From assembly GCF_000719345.1 (NCBI RefSeq), contig NZ_JOFX01000014.1, positions 62,001 to 126,000 on the forward strand: a stretch of DNA of 64,000 nucleotides. Reading direction: 5' to 3'. This DNA is from Streptomyces sp. NRRL F-2664 (GTDB taxonomy: Bacteria; Actinomycetota; Actinomycetes; Streptomycetales; Streptomycetaceae). The notes beneath the pieces are model-generated. The model was not told the DNA's origin and made no database searches. It worked only from the letters and a program-made list of their open reading frames with translations. Below, piece after piece: positions 19,401 to 25,899 of the stretch; position 1 is the first letter of the stretch; each line of letters opens with the position of its first letter. The position numbers were made by a program, and so were the translations under genes.

Positions 19401-19670
19401 GACGCCTGCCCCGAGGAGGAGCGGCACGCGGTGGTCGAGGAGCGCGTACGGCAGCTCGCCGGCCGGGTGCTGCGGCTGTCGGCGGACACCATCGACCGCG
19501 AGACGCCGCTGAAGTCCCTCGGCCTGGACTCGCTGATGAGCCTGGAGCTGCGCAACCGGCTGGAGGCCGATCTGGGGCTGCGGCTGTCGCCGACGCTCCT
19601 GTGGACGTACGGGGCGCTGCGGCCGCTGGCCGGCGCGCTGGTGGAGCGACTCGCGGAGCAGGAGGCGTGA
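13443..19670 (+). CDS. type I polyketide synthase, KS-AT(methylmalonyl-type)-DH-ER-KR-ACP
   Basis: A 2075-residue single-module, fully reducing PKS. KS: C172 (GCSSSL), H307 (EAHGTGT), H348 (NIGHLEP). [12 protein letters not shown] near 535, S626 in GHSQGE, and YASH at 727-730, the pattern of methylmalonyl-CoA selectivity. DH: H923 in HQVHDAVVVP, where Asp replaces the usual Gly, and D1087 in HPALWDGAFQ. ER: AAGGLGLAAV from about 1526. KR: TGGLGDLG near 1727 and Y1869 in SVYAAAN. ACP: S2030 in GLDSLMS. All domains look competent, so each cycle would give a methyl-branched saturated unit. There is no thioesterase and no obvious N-terminal docking coil. GTG start behind CGGAGGTAGGA. It could act once or iteratively. 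Confidence 0.93.
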   Translation: MHHDPAELIAIVGMAGRFPEAPDTDRFWDLLMDRGDAIRPIPSARWRTDQPLDPEKEIQGHGGFLEGIDEFDAAFFGVSPREAEVLDPQQRLMLETSWLALEDAGISTASLSGTRTGVYFGGLWQDYERLREDRGARPTQHSISGNALDMLSARISYFLGLTGPSLTLETGCSSSLVALHLACQAIRAGDVDGALVGAANLMLTPDVTIGLTHFGGLSPKGRCSAFGAGADGFVRGEGVAAVYLKTLERARRDGDRVHAVIVRTASNNDGGGTSLVTPSPAGQEDLLRRVYAGSGIPVDRVAYVEAHGTGTRAGDPVEATALGRVLGQAPERAGRPLGIGSVKTNIGHLEPVAALAGLFKVVLSLKHGVVPPSLHSAELNPDIPFGELGLEVVREPLALPTDGGPVYLGVSSFGWGGTNAHAVITAAPPADGPAGGAAPRDRGRAPFVLPLSAHSQAALVQRARDVRGALDAPGADPREIAATLGWQRDQFPFRAGLVATDGDGLRAALDAYTADPEVTSSGTAAGRARDRGRTAFVFPGQGSQWAAMGARLYAEDPAFAAVVDRCAEALAPHTQWSLTEVLTGAAGDAWMGRVDIVQPVLWAVSVALAAAWRAAGVEPDVVVGHSQGEIAAATVAGILSLEDAALVVARRSAVLLRTAAGTGRMLAVDLDADAAAAALEGFEDCVALAVHNGPSSCVLSGDGDSVLLLKELLEADGTYCRLINVDYASHSPLMLDLAEELHEVLAPVRPGPGSVPLMSTVRAEELAGPEMDGAYWVENLCRPVRFAQALDTLLDEGVTHVVEVSAHPVLVPALEQIGALRKEPPAVLGTLHRDRGAPEDLAESFAQAHVAGLTAYGPRPASRDAGVPAYPWQRESYWVGAQQRGTGRSAAFAFPLAPLPTEAGTWHGTTEIGTGSHPWLADHQVHDAVVVPAAASIELCLGTAAARTGGVPQSLRGLSFLSDMTLPDGGLHLGGVWREDSGEGAALEVLSLPDGADGWTRHVTAHASYRAEQAEPPVFPTDLLRESAVDGAAFYRSCTARGLRYGPAFQGVRELRVHGGEALGRVTLAEQCRPGARRFVLHPALWDGAFQVSLALCGHEDTVVPVAIERLALLPGRPSELTELWVHAVRRPGGPVDLALFGPDRQPVARVSGLELRRLASGGDRGPAPERVHRFGFRERPYAGPGGERGPWLVCGPDSARAAAAELAGALDATAVTLPPARAGQTGSWAEALRAADGGEVVFVAPDRSAGGEEQRAGLLALGALAAACADRPVAPRLTVLTTRAQAASATEVPDPAAALYWGFVRVVQGEHPGLAARLVDTAGDGGWAAAVVRELLDAEREDQVLVRGERRLAGRLERGGHRPDDSAAPLPCTGRQPFRLHPGPRPGLWESLRYLPLVRRRPGPGEVEIEVDAASLNFIDVMKAVGTYPDEGGGKELLGGDCSGRVVSVGPGTSGFRVGDRVVACVFGAIVSHVTVRADHARPVPEEMTQEDAAALPLVLATAWYALHDLARTEPGETVLVHSAAGGLGLAAVQVARLLGAEVIATAGSAAKRAYLRELGVEHVYDSRDLSWADAVMERTGGRGVDVVLNSLTGAAIPRGLEVLAEDGRFVEVGKKDIHGERTLGLAPFRKGVSFAAVDLEGLVMRRPRRFARLFRAVWDEVEAGRLTALPVTQYTFDQAAEALRAMSHGDHIGKFVLYGPQTVDRVVADPLPYGRFRSDGTYLITGGLGDLGLSLAEHLVERGATALALLGRSEPGPHAADRIAALRAAGAEVTVVHADVADATSLDLALARIRAELPVLRGVFHAAGVLSDAVVRHLDAAGAARVLAPKVDGAAALDRLTANDPLDLFVLFSSAAGLVGNVGQSVYAAANTFMDALAVGRRAAGRPALSVQWGTFEGIGLAARSAERGERLADRGMDGFEAAEAWRALESFLADGESVVGYVALDTRRWFETYPAAAGRPSWSLLRTAGQPGSGTTGDFRQLLDACPEEERHAVVEERVRQLAGRVLRLSADTIDRETPLKSLGLDSLMSLELRNRLEADLGLRLSPTLLWTYGALRPLAGALVERLAEQEA

Positions 19671-21460
19671 CGGTGGAGCACGAGCGGACGAGCACGCAGG
19701 GGCACACGCGCGGGCCGGCGCAGGGGCAGGACGGCGGCGGGGCGGCGGCGCCCCGCGCCACGCCGGTCGGCCGGGCCATGGAGACCATCCGCGCCCTGCG
19801 CGAGGAGCTGGCGGCGCTGCGGGGCTCCCAGCCGGTCGCGGTCGTCGGCATCGGCCTGCGCGCCCCCGGCGGCATCGAGGACCTCGACGGCTACTGGCAG
19901 GTGCTGGCGTCGGGAACGGACGCGGTGCGCCCGATCCCCGAGTCCCGGCGGGCCCCCTTCGGGGACGCCTGGGACGAGGTGCCGCACCGGGGCGGGTTCC
20001 TCGACGACGTGCTGGACTTCGACGGGCCCTTCTTCGGTGTCGCGCCCCGCGAGGGTCGCTCGCTGGACCCGCAGCACCGGATGCTGCTCGAAGTGGTGTG
20101 GGAGGCCCTGGACGACGCCGGCATCCCCGCCGGCCGGGCGGCGGCCGCCGCCACCGGCCTGTACGTGGGCATCACCGGCCAGGACTACCGCGAGTGGATG
20201 CGCGAGGGCCCCGACTCGTACTGGGCGACCGGCAACGGGCACTGCTTCTCCGCCGGGCGGCTCGCGCACACGCTGGGCCTGACCGGCCCGGCCATGGCCG
20301 TGGACACCGCCTGCTCGTCCTCGCTGGTGACGGTCCATCTGGCCCGGCAGGCACTGCGCAGCGGCGAGTGCGACATCGCGGTGGCCGGCGGGGTGAACCT
20401 GGTGCTGTCCCCCCACGGGACCGCGCTCGCGGCGCGTACGGGTGCCCTGTCCCCGGACGGGGTGTGCCGTCCCTTCGACGCGCGCGCCAACGGCTTCACC
20501 CGTTCCGAGGGCTGCGGGATCGTGGTCCTCAAGCGGCTGGCGGACGCCGTGCGCGACGGGGACCGGGTGCACGCGGTGATCCACGGCTCGGCCGTCAACC
20601 ACGACGGGCGGGCCTCGGGCTTCACCGCGCCCAACGTGCTGGCGCAGACCCGGCTGGTGGAGCGGGCGCTGGCGGAGGCGGGCCTCGGTCCGGCCGACAT
20701 CGGCCACGTGGAGGCCCACGGCACCGGCACGTCGTTGGGCGATCCCATCGAGGTGGAGGCGCTGGCCGCGGCCGTGGGCCGGCCCGGCGGCGGCGCGCCG
20801 GTGCTGCTCGGCTCGGCCAAGGCGAACCTGGGCCACACCGAGTCGGCGGCGGGCGTGCTGGGCCTGATCAAGGCCGTGCTCAGCCTGCGGCACCGGGCGG
20901 TGCCGCCCGTACCGCACTTCACCACCCTGAACCCGCGCATCGACCTGTCGGGGACGGGCCTGCGGATCCCGACCGCCCTGGAGCCGTGGCCGGCCGGCGC
21001 GGGCACGTACGCGGGTGTCAGCTCCTTCGGCATGAGCGGTACCAACGCGCACGTCGTGCTGGGCGCGCCGGACCCGGTGGCCGGCGCCCCGGCCGTCGAC
21101 GTGCGGGGCTTCGAGGTGTCGGCCCGGACCCCGGCGGCGTTGCGGGCGTACGCGGCGCGGCTGGCCGCCCGGCTGGCCGGCGTCAAGGACGAGGAGTACG
21201 CCGCCTTCGCGTACACGCTCACGCACGGCCGTACGGCGCTGGCCACGCGGATCCGGGTCGAGGCGCCCGACCGGCACCGGGCGGCGGCCGCCCTGACCGC
21301 CGTCGCGGAGGGCGCGGCGGCGCCGGAGGTGAGGGAGGTCGCGGCGCAGGAGGCCCCCGGCTTCGCGGACCTGCCGCGCCGGGTCGCCGACCTGCCGGCG
21401 TACCCGTGGGAACGGCGGCGCTACGCGCCGTTCGACGCGGAGCGCCCGGCTGCGGGCTGA
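19667..21460 (+). CDS. stand-alone PKS ketosynthase (KS plus linkers, no AT or ACP)
   Basis: A 597-residue protein containing one complete KS: C216 in DTACSSSL, H351 in EAHGTGT, H390 in LGHTESA, preceded by a helical linker (about 35-50, METIRALREELAALRG) that looks like a class 1 docking or coiled-coil region. After the KS there is a short KS-AT linker-like part and then an abrupt PAYPWERRRYAPF, the sequence normally found after the AT domain. The AT has thus been excised, and no ACP follows. Coupled to the PKS upstream (GTGA overlap). It may condense with extender units loaded on a discrete ACP or receive them from another protein's AT. Confidence 0.88.
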   Translation: MTVEHERTSTQGHTRGPAQGQDGGGAAAPRATPVGRAMETIRALREELAALRGSQPVAVVGIGLRAPGGIEDLDGYWQVLASGTDAVRPIPESRRAPFGDAWDEVPHRGGFLDDVLDFDGPFFGVAPREGRSLDPQHRMLLEVVWEALDDAGIPAGRAAAAATGLYVGITGQDYREWMREGPDSYWATGNGHCFSAGRLAHTLGLTGPAMAVDTACSSSLVTVHLARQALRSGECDIAVAGGVNLVLSPHGTALAARTGALSPDGVCRPFDARANGFTRSEGCGIVVLKRLADAVRDGDRVHAVIHGSAVNHDGRASGFTAPNVLAQTRLVERALAEAGLGPADIGHVEAHGTGTSLGDPIEVEALAAAVGRPGGGAPVLLGSAKANLGHTESAAGVLGLIKAVLSLRHRAVPPVPHFTTLNPRIDLSGTGLRIPTALEPWPAGAGTYAGVSSFGMSGTNAHVVLGAPDPVAGAPAVDVRGFEVSARTPAALRAYAARLAARLAGVKDEEYAAFAYTLTHGRTALATRIRVEAPDRHRAAAALTAVAEGAAAPEVREVAAQEAPGFADLPRRVADLPAYPWERRRYAPFDAERPAAG

Positions 21461-21486
21461 CCGCTCCCGTCCGCGGGTACGCGGGA

Positions 21487-21522
21487 AGGGCCGGCCCCGG
21501 ATGCCGATCCGGGGCCGGCCCT
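21487..21522. terminator. bidirectional terminator between convergent units
   Basis: A perfect 14-bp inverted repeat (21487-21500 against 21509-21522, 8-nt loop) lies between the end of the KS-only gene on the plus strand and the end of the ACP gene on the minus strand. Confidence 0.8.
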
Positions 21523-21554
21523 GCCTGCGCGGTGCCGGCGTGTCAGGCGGCCGG

Positions 21555-21806
21555 TCAGGCGGCCGCGGCCTGCCGGATCAGGGCGACGACCGCGGTGACC
21601 GTGAGGTCCTTGGTGAGCGCCTCCAGGGGTACGTCGACGCCGAACTCGCGCTTGAGGGAGGCGGTGAGCTCGACGACTCCGAGCGAGTCGATCTCCAGCT
21701 CCTCCAGCCTGGCCTCGTCCGTGATCGCGTCGGGCTCCGCCCCGAAGTCGACGAGCTCGCGCTCGACGAAGGCACGGACGGAAGCAAGATCGGCGGGCTG
21801 GGGCAC
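21555..21806 (-). CDS. acyl carrier protein (discrete, minus strand)
   Basis: An 83-residue acidic ACP, MPQPADLASVRAFV..., with the attachment serine S41 in LEELEIDSLGVVEL. It differs from the operon ACP (about 86 residues, DVDSLLALE), so it probably serves another enzyme set, for example the KS-only protein, the acyltransferase or the decapitated KS. GTG at 21806 is chosen because GAGGA lies 8 nt upstream; the open frame extends further but starts in an unlikely Cys-rich peptide. It is transcribed alone, away from the PlsC gene, from a promoter region with the same TTTAG heptamers. Confidence 0.88.
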   Translation of the reverse strand: MPQPADLASVRAFVERELVDFGAEPDAITDEARLEELEIDSLGVVELTASLKREFGVDVPLEALTKDLTVTAVVALIRQAAAA

Positions 21807-21862
21807 GACATCCTCGTCTCTGGTTTCTGAGCAGTGAAACGCGCAGCAGCCTAACAACCGGC

Positions 21863-21914
21863 GCACTACGCCCCGCTAAAGCGATCCTTTCATCCGGCTG
21901 ACCGCGGCACTAAA
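21863..21914 (-). promoter_or_regulatory. putative SARP-type promoter of the minus-strand ACP gene
   Basis: On the minus strand TTTAGTG (21914-21908) and TTTAGCG (21880-21874) are the same two heptamers as in the 5950-5967 operator, here 34 bp apart (about three helical turns), and the second is followed after 5 nt by TAGTGC (21868-21863), a possible -10. A third similar TTAG lies at 21855-21852. Confidence 0.42.
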
Positions 21915-21920
21915 CCAGTC

Positions 21921-21949
21921 TTGCCCGCCCCGTCGACCGCTCCTATATT
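21921..21949 (+). promoter_or_regulatory. housekeeping-type promoter of the PlsC gene
   Basis: TTGCCC (21921-21926) and TATATT (21944-21949) are separated by exactly 17 bp, a good sigma-HrdB-type promoter, 47 nt before the PlsC start. The TTTAGTG heptamer of the divergent ACP promoter lies 7 bp upstream of the -35. Confidence 0.6.
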
Positions 21950-21995
21950 CCCCGGTGAACGCTCGGCCGAGACGTTCAGAGAGGGAGACCTGCGC

Positions 21996-22703
21996 ATGCT
22001 CCGGATGCTGCTGAGGCGGCTTCTCCTCATTCCGCTCAAGCTCGTCCTGCGGCCCCGCGTCAGCGGTGTCGAGAACGTGCCGGATTCCGGACCCTTCATC
22101 ATCGCCGCGAACCACTTGTCCTTTTTCGACTCGATATTCGTCGCACTGCTCACCCCGCGGCGCCTGTACTTCATCGGCAAGCAGGGGTGGCTGGAGATGC
22201 CCGGCCTCAAGGGCCGGCTCCAGGGCCTGTTCTTCCGTGCCGTCGGGATGGTCTCCGTGGACGGCACGAGCGGTTCCGCGACCATGGCGGGCCTGGAGAC
22301 GTCCCTGCGGATCCTGCGCGAGGGGGACGGGATCGGCGTCCACATCGAGGGCACCCGGTCGCCCGACGGCCGCCTGTACAAGGGGAACACGGGCACGGCG
22401 TGGCTCGCGCTGCGCAGCGGGGCGCCGGTGGTGCCGTGCGGGCTGACCGGGACGGAGCGGGTGCACCCGGCGGGCGCGAAGCGCCTCCATGTCGCCCGCT
22501 TCGACGTCCGCTTCGGCGCCCCCATGACCTTCCCCGAGCACGCCGGGCGCGCGGACGACCGCCGGGTGCGCCGCTCGGTGACGGACCGGATCACGCAGGA
22601 GATATCCGCCCTGACCGGCCAGGAATACGTGGACATGTATGCCGCGACCGTCAAGAGCAGGGCTGCGGCAGAATCCCGGGCCGCGGCGGCAAGCCCGGAA
22701 TAA
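21996..22703 (+). CDS. 1-acylglycerol-3-phosphate acyltransferase family protein (PlsC-like)
   Basis: A 235-residue membrane-associated acyltransferase that normally moves an acyl group from ACP or CoA to a lysophosphatidate-type hydroxyl. It shows motif I, NHLSFFD (H40, D45), motif III, EGTRS (118-122), and a hydrophobic N-terminus (MLRMLLRRLLLIPLKLVL) expected to lie on the membrane. The PVVPCGLTG stretch fits motif IV. ATG with GAGGGAG upstream. In a polyketide cluster it could esterify the product with a fatty acyl group or place the polyketide chain on a polar, perhaps phosphonate-bearing, head group. A housekeeping role is less likely, since it sits between cluster promoters. Confidence 0.87.
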   Translation: MLRMLLRRLLLIPLKLVLRPRVSGVENVPDSGPFIIAANHLSFFDSIFVALLTPRRLYFIGKQGWLEMPGLKGRLQGLFFRAVGMVSVDGTSGSATMAGLETSLRILREGDGIGVHIEGTRSPDGRLYKGNTGTAWLALRSGAPVVPCGLTGTERVHPAGAKRLHVARFDVRFGAPMTFPEHAGRADDRRVRRSVTDRITQEISALTGQEYVDMYAATVKSRAAAESRAAAASPE

Positions 22704-22710
22704 GAACGGC

Positions 22711-22731
22711 TTTAGCCGCCGCCGATAGTCT
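22711..22731 (+). promoter_or_regulatory. putative activator-dependent promoter of the isonitrile/PKS operon
   Basis: One TTTAGCC heptamer (22711-22717) is followed after 8 nt by TAGTCT (22726-22731), the same geometry as the other heptamer promoters; the second heptamer is not clear. The dioxygenase GTG start is at 22769. Confidence 0.42.
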
Positions 22732-22768
22732 CGGTCCGAGCGCGACTTGACCCCCGAGAGAGGTTCTC

Positions 22769-23659
22769 GTGAAGATTCTCCGCCAGGAAGACAAGAAGTT
22801 CGGCGTCACCGTTGAGGAATTCGATCTCCACACCGCCACGGAAGCGGACTTCGAAGAGATCAAGAACCGCGTCTACAGCGACAAGATCGTCGTGCTGCGC
22901 AACCAGCACCTGTCCTCCCCGGAATTCGCCGACCTCGGCCGCCGTCTCGGCACCGTCGAGACGTACTACGAGCCCATGTACCAGCACCCGGAGGTCTCCG
23001 AGATCTTCGTGTCCTCCAACGTGGCGAGCGCGGACGGCACCCAGGTCGGCGTCCCGAAGACGGGCAAGTTCTGGCACGCGGACTACCAGTTCATGCCGAA
23101 CCCCTTCGGACTGACGCTGATCTACCCGCAGGTCGTCCCCAAGAAGAACCGCGGCACCTACTTCATCGACATGGGCCGCGCCTACGAGGGCCTGTCCGAC
23201 GAGCTGAAGCAGGCCGTCGAGGGCACCCGTGCGGTCCAGAACGTCAGCCGCTACTTCAAGATCCGCCCCGAGGACGTCTACCGCCCCGTCGGCGAACTGG
23301 TCGACGAGATCCAGGCCAAGACGCCGCCGTCGCCGCACCCGACCGCCTTCAAGCACCCCGCCACCGGCGAGACCGTCCTCTACATCAGCGAGGGCTTCAC
23401 CACCGGTCTCATCGACGCGGACGGCGACGCGCTGGACCCGTCCCTGCTGACCGCCCTCCTGGAGGCGAGCGGCCAGCTCGACGACACCTTCCGGCACGAG
23501 AACATCCACCTGCAGACCTTCGAGCAGGGCGACCTCCTCGTCTGGGACAACCGCAGCCTCGTCCACCGCGCCCTGCACACCACCACCCCGGAGCCGGCCG
23601 TCTCGCACCGCGTGACCGTGTACGACCAGTACCCCTTCTACGAGGGCATCGGCGCCTGA
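22769..23659 (+). CDS. Fe(II)/2-oxoglutarate dioxygenase, ScoE-like isonitrile synthase
   Basis: TauD-family non-heme iron enzyme of 296 residues. In the ScoE family it oxidises a 3-(carboxymethylamino)acyl acid, with loss of CO2, to the isonitrile. Iron ligands are H103 and D105 in FWHADYQF and H266 in SLVHRALH; R281 in SHRVTVY should bind the acid cosubstrate. Substrate-pocket features remembered for ScoE are present: a tyrosine cluster Y66/Y67/Y71 ([11 protein letters not shown]) and K164 in [13 protein letters not shown]. Spacing among H103, D105, K164, H266 and R281 equals that of the residues I recall for ScoE. GTG behind GAGAGAGG. The nearby FcoT-like gene, ACP and ligase strongly support isonitrile formation rather than taurine metabolism. 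Confidence 0.88.
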   Translation: MKILRQEDKKFGVTVEEFDLHTATEADFEEIKNRVYSDKIVVLRNQHLSSPEFADLGRRLGTVETYYEPMYQHPEVSEIFVSSNVASADGTQVGVPKTGKFWHADYQFMPNPFGLTLIYPQVVPKKNRGTYFIDMGRAYEGLSDELKQAVEGTRAVQNVSRYFKIRPEDVYRPVGELVDEIQAKTPPSPHPTAFKHPATGETVLYISEGFTTGLIDADGDALDPSLLTALLEASGQLDDTFRHENIHLQTFEQGDLLVWDNRSLVHRALHTTTPEPAVSHRVTVYDQYPFYEGIGA

Positions 23660-23712
23660 CGCCGCGCGCGTCCCCGCAGGCCCCCACGAGTCCCGCCCAA
23701 CAGAGGTGAAGA

Positions 23713-24909
23713 ATGACCGCTCCCCAGTGCCCGGTCGCCCACGAGGTGTTCGACCAGCAGTACATGCGCGACCCCTACGGGACCTACGCCGCGCTGCACA
23801 AGGAAGGGCCCGTCCACCGCATCATGACCCCGGAGGGCTTCCCGGCATGGCTGGTCACGGGCTTCGAGGAGACCCGGGACGCACTCGCCGACCGGCGTCT
23901 GGCCCGGAACATAGAGCACGCCGGTGAGGACTACCGCAACCTCCCGCTGCCCGCGGAGTTCCGCACGAAGACCGTCGCCACCACGGACGGCGACGAGCAC
24001 ATGCGGCTGCGCAAGTTCATGAACAAGTCCTTCGCGATCAAGCGGGTGCGGGCCCTGCGCCAGCGCGTGGTCGAGCTGACCGAGGGCTACATCGACGCGA
24101 TGGGCGAGCACGGCGAGGCCGACCTCATGACGGCGATCGCCCTGCCCCTGCCGATCACCATCACCGGCGACATCATGGGCGTGCCGGACGCCGACCGCGA
24201 GAACTTCCAGTACTGGACCGACTCCATGCTGGGCATCAACACCGAGATCGTGCGCGAGGCCGGCGCCACGATGCTGGGCTTCCTCAAGCGCCTCATCGAC
24301 GACAAGCGCGCCCGTCCCGGCGAGGACGTCTTCTCCGACTGGATCGCCTGGACGGACGACGAGGGCAAGCACCTCGACGACCACGAGCTGATCGGCCTGG
24401 GCTTCATGGTCCTGCTCGGCGGCTACGACACCACCGTGGGCATGATCGGCGGCGGCATGCTCGCCCTGCTGAACGACCGGCCCAAACTGGAACGGCTGCG
24501 CGCGAACCCCGAGGAGATCCCGGCGGCGGTCGAGGAACTGCTGCGCCTCTACGGCACCGCGCACACCGGCGTGCGCCGCTTCGCCGTCGAGGACATGACC
24601 CTCGGCGGAGTGCAGATCAAGAAGGGCGACGTCGTCCTGTGCTCCATGGCGGCCGCCGACCGCGACCCGGCACGCTTCGAGAACCCGGCCGAGGTCGACT
24701 TCGACCGGCCCAACCTCACGCACATCGCCTTCGGCCAGGGCCCGCACTACTGCCCCGGTTCGGAGCTGGGCCGCATGGAGATCGCCATCGCCATCGAGAC
24801 CCTGCTGCGGCGCCTGCCCGACCTGGAGCTGGCCGCGCCGGCCGACTCGGTCCAGTGGCGCGAGGCGTACCTCATCCGCGCCCCCAAGGCCATCCCGATC
24901 CGCTACTGA
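23713..24909 (+). CDS. cytochrome P450
   Basis: Soluble bacterial class I P450 of 398 residues, needing ferredoxin and reductase partners that are not in the window. I-helix GGYDTT (oxygen activation; Gly-Gly precedes the usual acid-Thr pair), EELLR for the ExxR motif, and the heme loop FGQGPHYCPGSELG with C347 as iron ligand. The sequence looks like CYP107/CYP105-type secondary-metabolism P450s. It lies between the dioxygenase and the FcoT-like gene, 3 bp from the latter, so it probably hydroxylates, desaturates or epoxidises the isonitrile-bearing chain. It has no membrane anchor. Confidence 0.93.
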   Translation: MTAPQCPVAHEVFDQQYMRDPYGTYAALHKEGPVHRIMTPEGFPAWLVTGFEETRDALADRRLARNIEHAGEDYRNLPLPAEFRTKTVATTDGDEHMRLRKFMNKSFAIKRVRALRQRVVELTEGYIDAMGEHGEADLMTAIALPLPITITGDIMGVPDADRENFQYWTDSMLGINTEIVREAGATMLGFLKRLIDDKRARPGEDVFSDWIAWTDDEGKHLDDHELIGLGFMVLLGGYDTTVGMIGGGMLALLNDRPKLERLRANPEEIPAAVEELLRLYGTAHTGVRRFAVEDMTLGGVQIKKGDVVLCSMAAADRDPARFENPAEVDFDRPNLTHIAFGQGPHYCPGSELGRMEIAIAIETLLRRLPDLELAAPADSVQWREAYLIRAPKAIPIRY

Positions 24910-24911
24910 CC

Positions 24912-25448
24912 ATGACCGACACCGACCTGCTGGCGCAGGTGCTGAGGCCCTACCGGGAGCACTGCCGGTACCTGAAGTCGTGCGAGGTGACGGCCGGGGG
25001 CGACGGGCCGGCCGGACCGGTCTTGGCCCGGTGCGAGTTCGAGATCCCGCAGTCGTGCTACATCGACGACACCGGGCACTTCAACTCGGTCGAGTTCAAC
25101 ATCTGTTACAACCAGATGCTGTACTACGTCATCGCGAAGTCGGTGCAGGACGGGCTCCTGGAGTCCTTCGCGCACTGGTCCATGGAGGACTACTGGCAGC
25201 GCCAGCTGGCCGACTTCCTCATCACCGACTTCCGCAGCACCTTCAAACGGGCCATGCGCGGCCGCCACTTCTCGGGCGAGATCCGGATCCTGGACGTCGT
25301 GGAGTGGGAGGGCAGCGACCTGCGCGAGCCGCTGCTCGTCGTCCACACCGCCTGCCGGTACTGGGACGCGAGCGGCGGCAACTGCCACGGCGAAGTGAAG
25401 ATCGCCATCACCCATCCGACGACTGCGACGACTGCGGTGCGACCATGA
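24912..25448 (+). CDS. FcoT-like thioesterase-fold protein (ScoD/Rv0098 family)
   Basis: A 178-residue hot-dog-fold protein close in pattern to Mycobacterium Rv0098 (FcoT): LLAQVLRPYREHCRYL, CYIDDTGHFNSVEFNICYNQ, HWSMEDYWQRQLADFLI and a Gly-rich end each match the FcoT counterpart by memory. In isonitrile lipopeptide clusters this protein adds glycine to the beta carbon of an alpha,beta-unsaturated acyl-ACP and frees the N-carboxymethyl amino acid that the dioxygenase oxidises. It starts 3 bp after the P450 stop, and its own stop overlaps the ACP start (ATGA), so it is tightly coupled to its presumed carrier. Confidence 0.86.
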   Translation: MTDTDLLAQVLRPYREHCRYLKSCEVTAGGDGPAGPVLARCEFEIPQSCYIDDTGHFNSVEFNICYNQMLYYVIAKSVQDGLLESFAHWSMEDYWQRQLADFLITDFRSTFKRAMRGRHFSGEIRILDVVEWEGSDLREPLLVVHTACRYWDASGGNCHGEVKIAITHPTTATTAVRP

Positions 25449-25846
25449 CCCTCGACCCCCGTGCGGCCGACCGCTTCCGGCGGCTCCCCCGGTCGGAGTG
25501 GCGGACGGAGCTGGAGGCCCTCGTGGTCCAGGAGTTCCGCACGGCCCTGCTGATGACCGGGGACGAAACCGTTCCGCTCGACGAGAACTACTTCGACCTG
25601 GGCCTGACCTCGCTGCGCGCCACCGAGATCAAGCAGCGGCTGGAGGCCGGACTCGGCGTCTCGATCGACACGTCCGTGCTCTTCGGCAGCCCGACGGTCG
25701 ACCGGCTCCTGGACCACCTGCTCACACAGCCCCTCGACGGGGCGCGGGCGCCCGGGCCGGGCCCCGGCCCGGCGGTGGAACCTCCCGCGGCCGACCTGCG
25801 CAAGTCCCTGGTCGACGACCTGCTGAGCGACCTCTACCAGGCCTGA
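25445..25846 (+). CDS. acyl carrier protein of the isonitrile cassette with C-terminal docking-like tail
   Basis: A 133-residue ACP, longer than usual. The carrier core runs from about 20 to 95 with S56 in FDLGLTSLRATEIK; the canonical DSL is TSL here. A Pro/Gly-rich linker (about 98-115) leads to a C-terminal amphipathic helix, LRKSLVDDLLSDLYQA, that resembles a docking element. The next gene begins with a charged helix, so the ACP probably hands its acyl chain to that PKS. It corresponds by position to the ScoB/Rv0100 carrier of known isonitrile clusters. The start overlaps the FcoT-like stop. Confidence 0.88.
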   Translation: MTLDPRAADRFRRLPRSEWRTELEALVVQEFRTALLMTGDETVPLDENYFDLGLTSLRATEIKQRLEAGLGVSIDTSVLFGSPTVDRLLDHLLTQPLDGARAPGPGPGPAVEPPAADLRKSLVDDLLSDLYQA

Positions 25847-25899
25847 CCACGTCTCTCCGGCAGGGCCCCCGCGGCTCTGCCGGATCTGGAGGAAAGACC

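Noticed and set aside
22769..23659. Taurine dioxygenase or phosphonate hydroxylase as the role of the Fe/2OG enzyme
   Set aside because: The pocket residues and the FcoT-like, ACP and ligase neighbours fit isonitrile synthesis better, although phosphonate genes are near.
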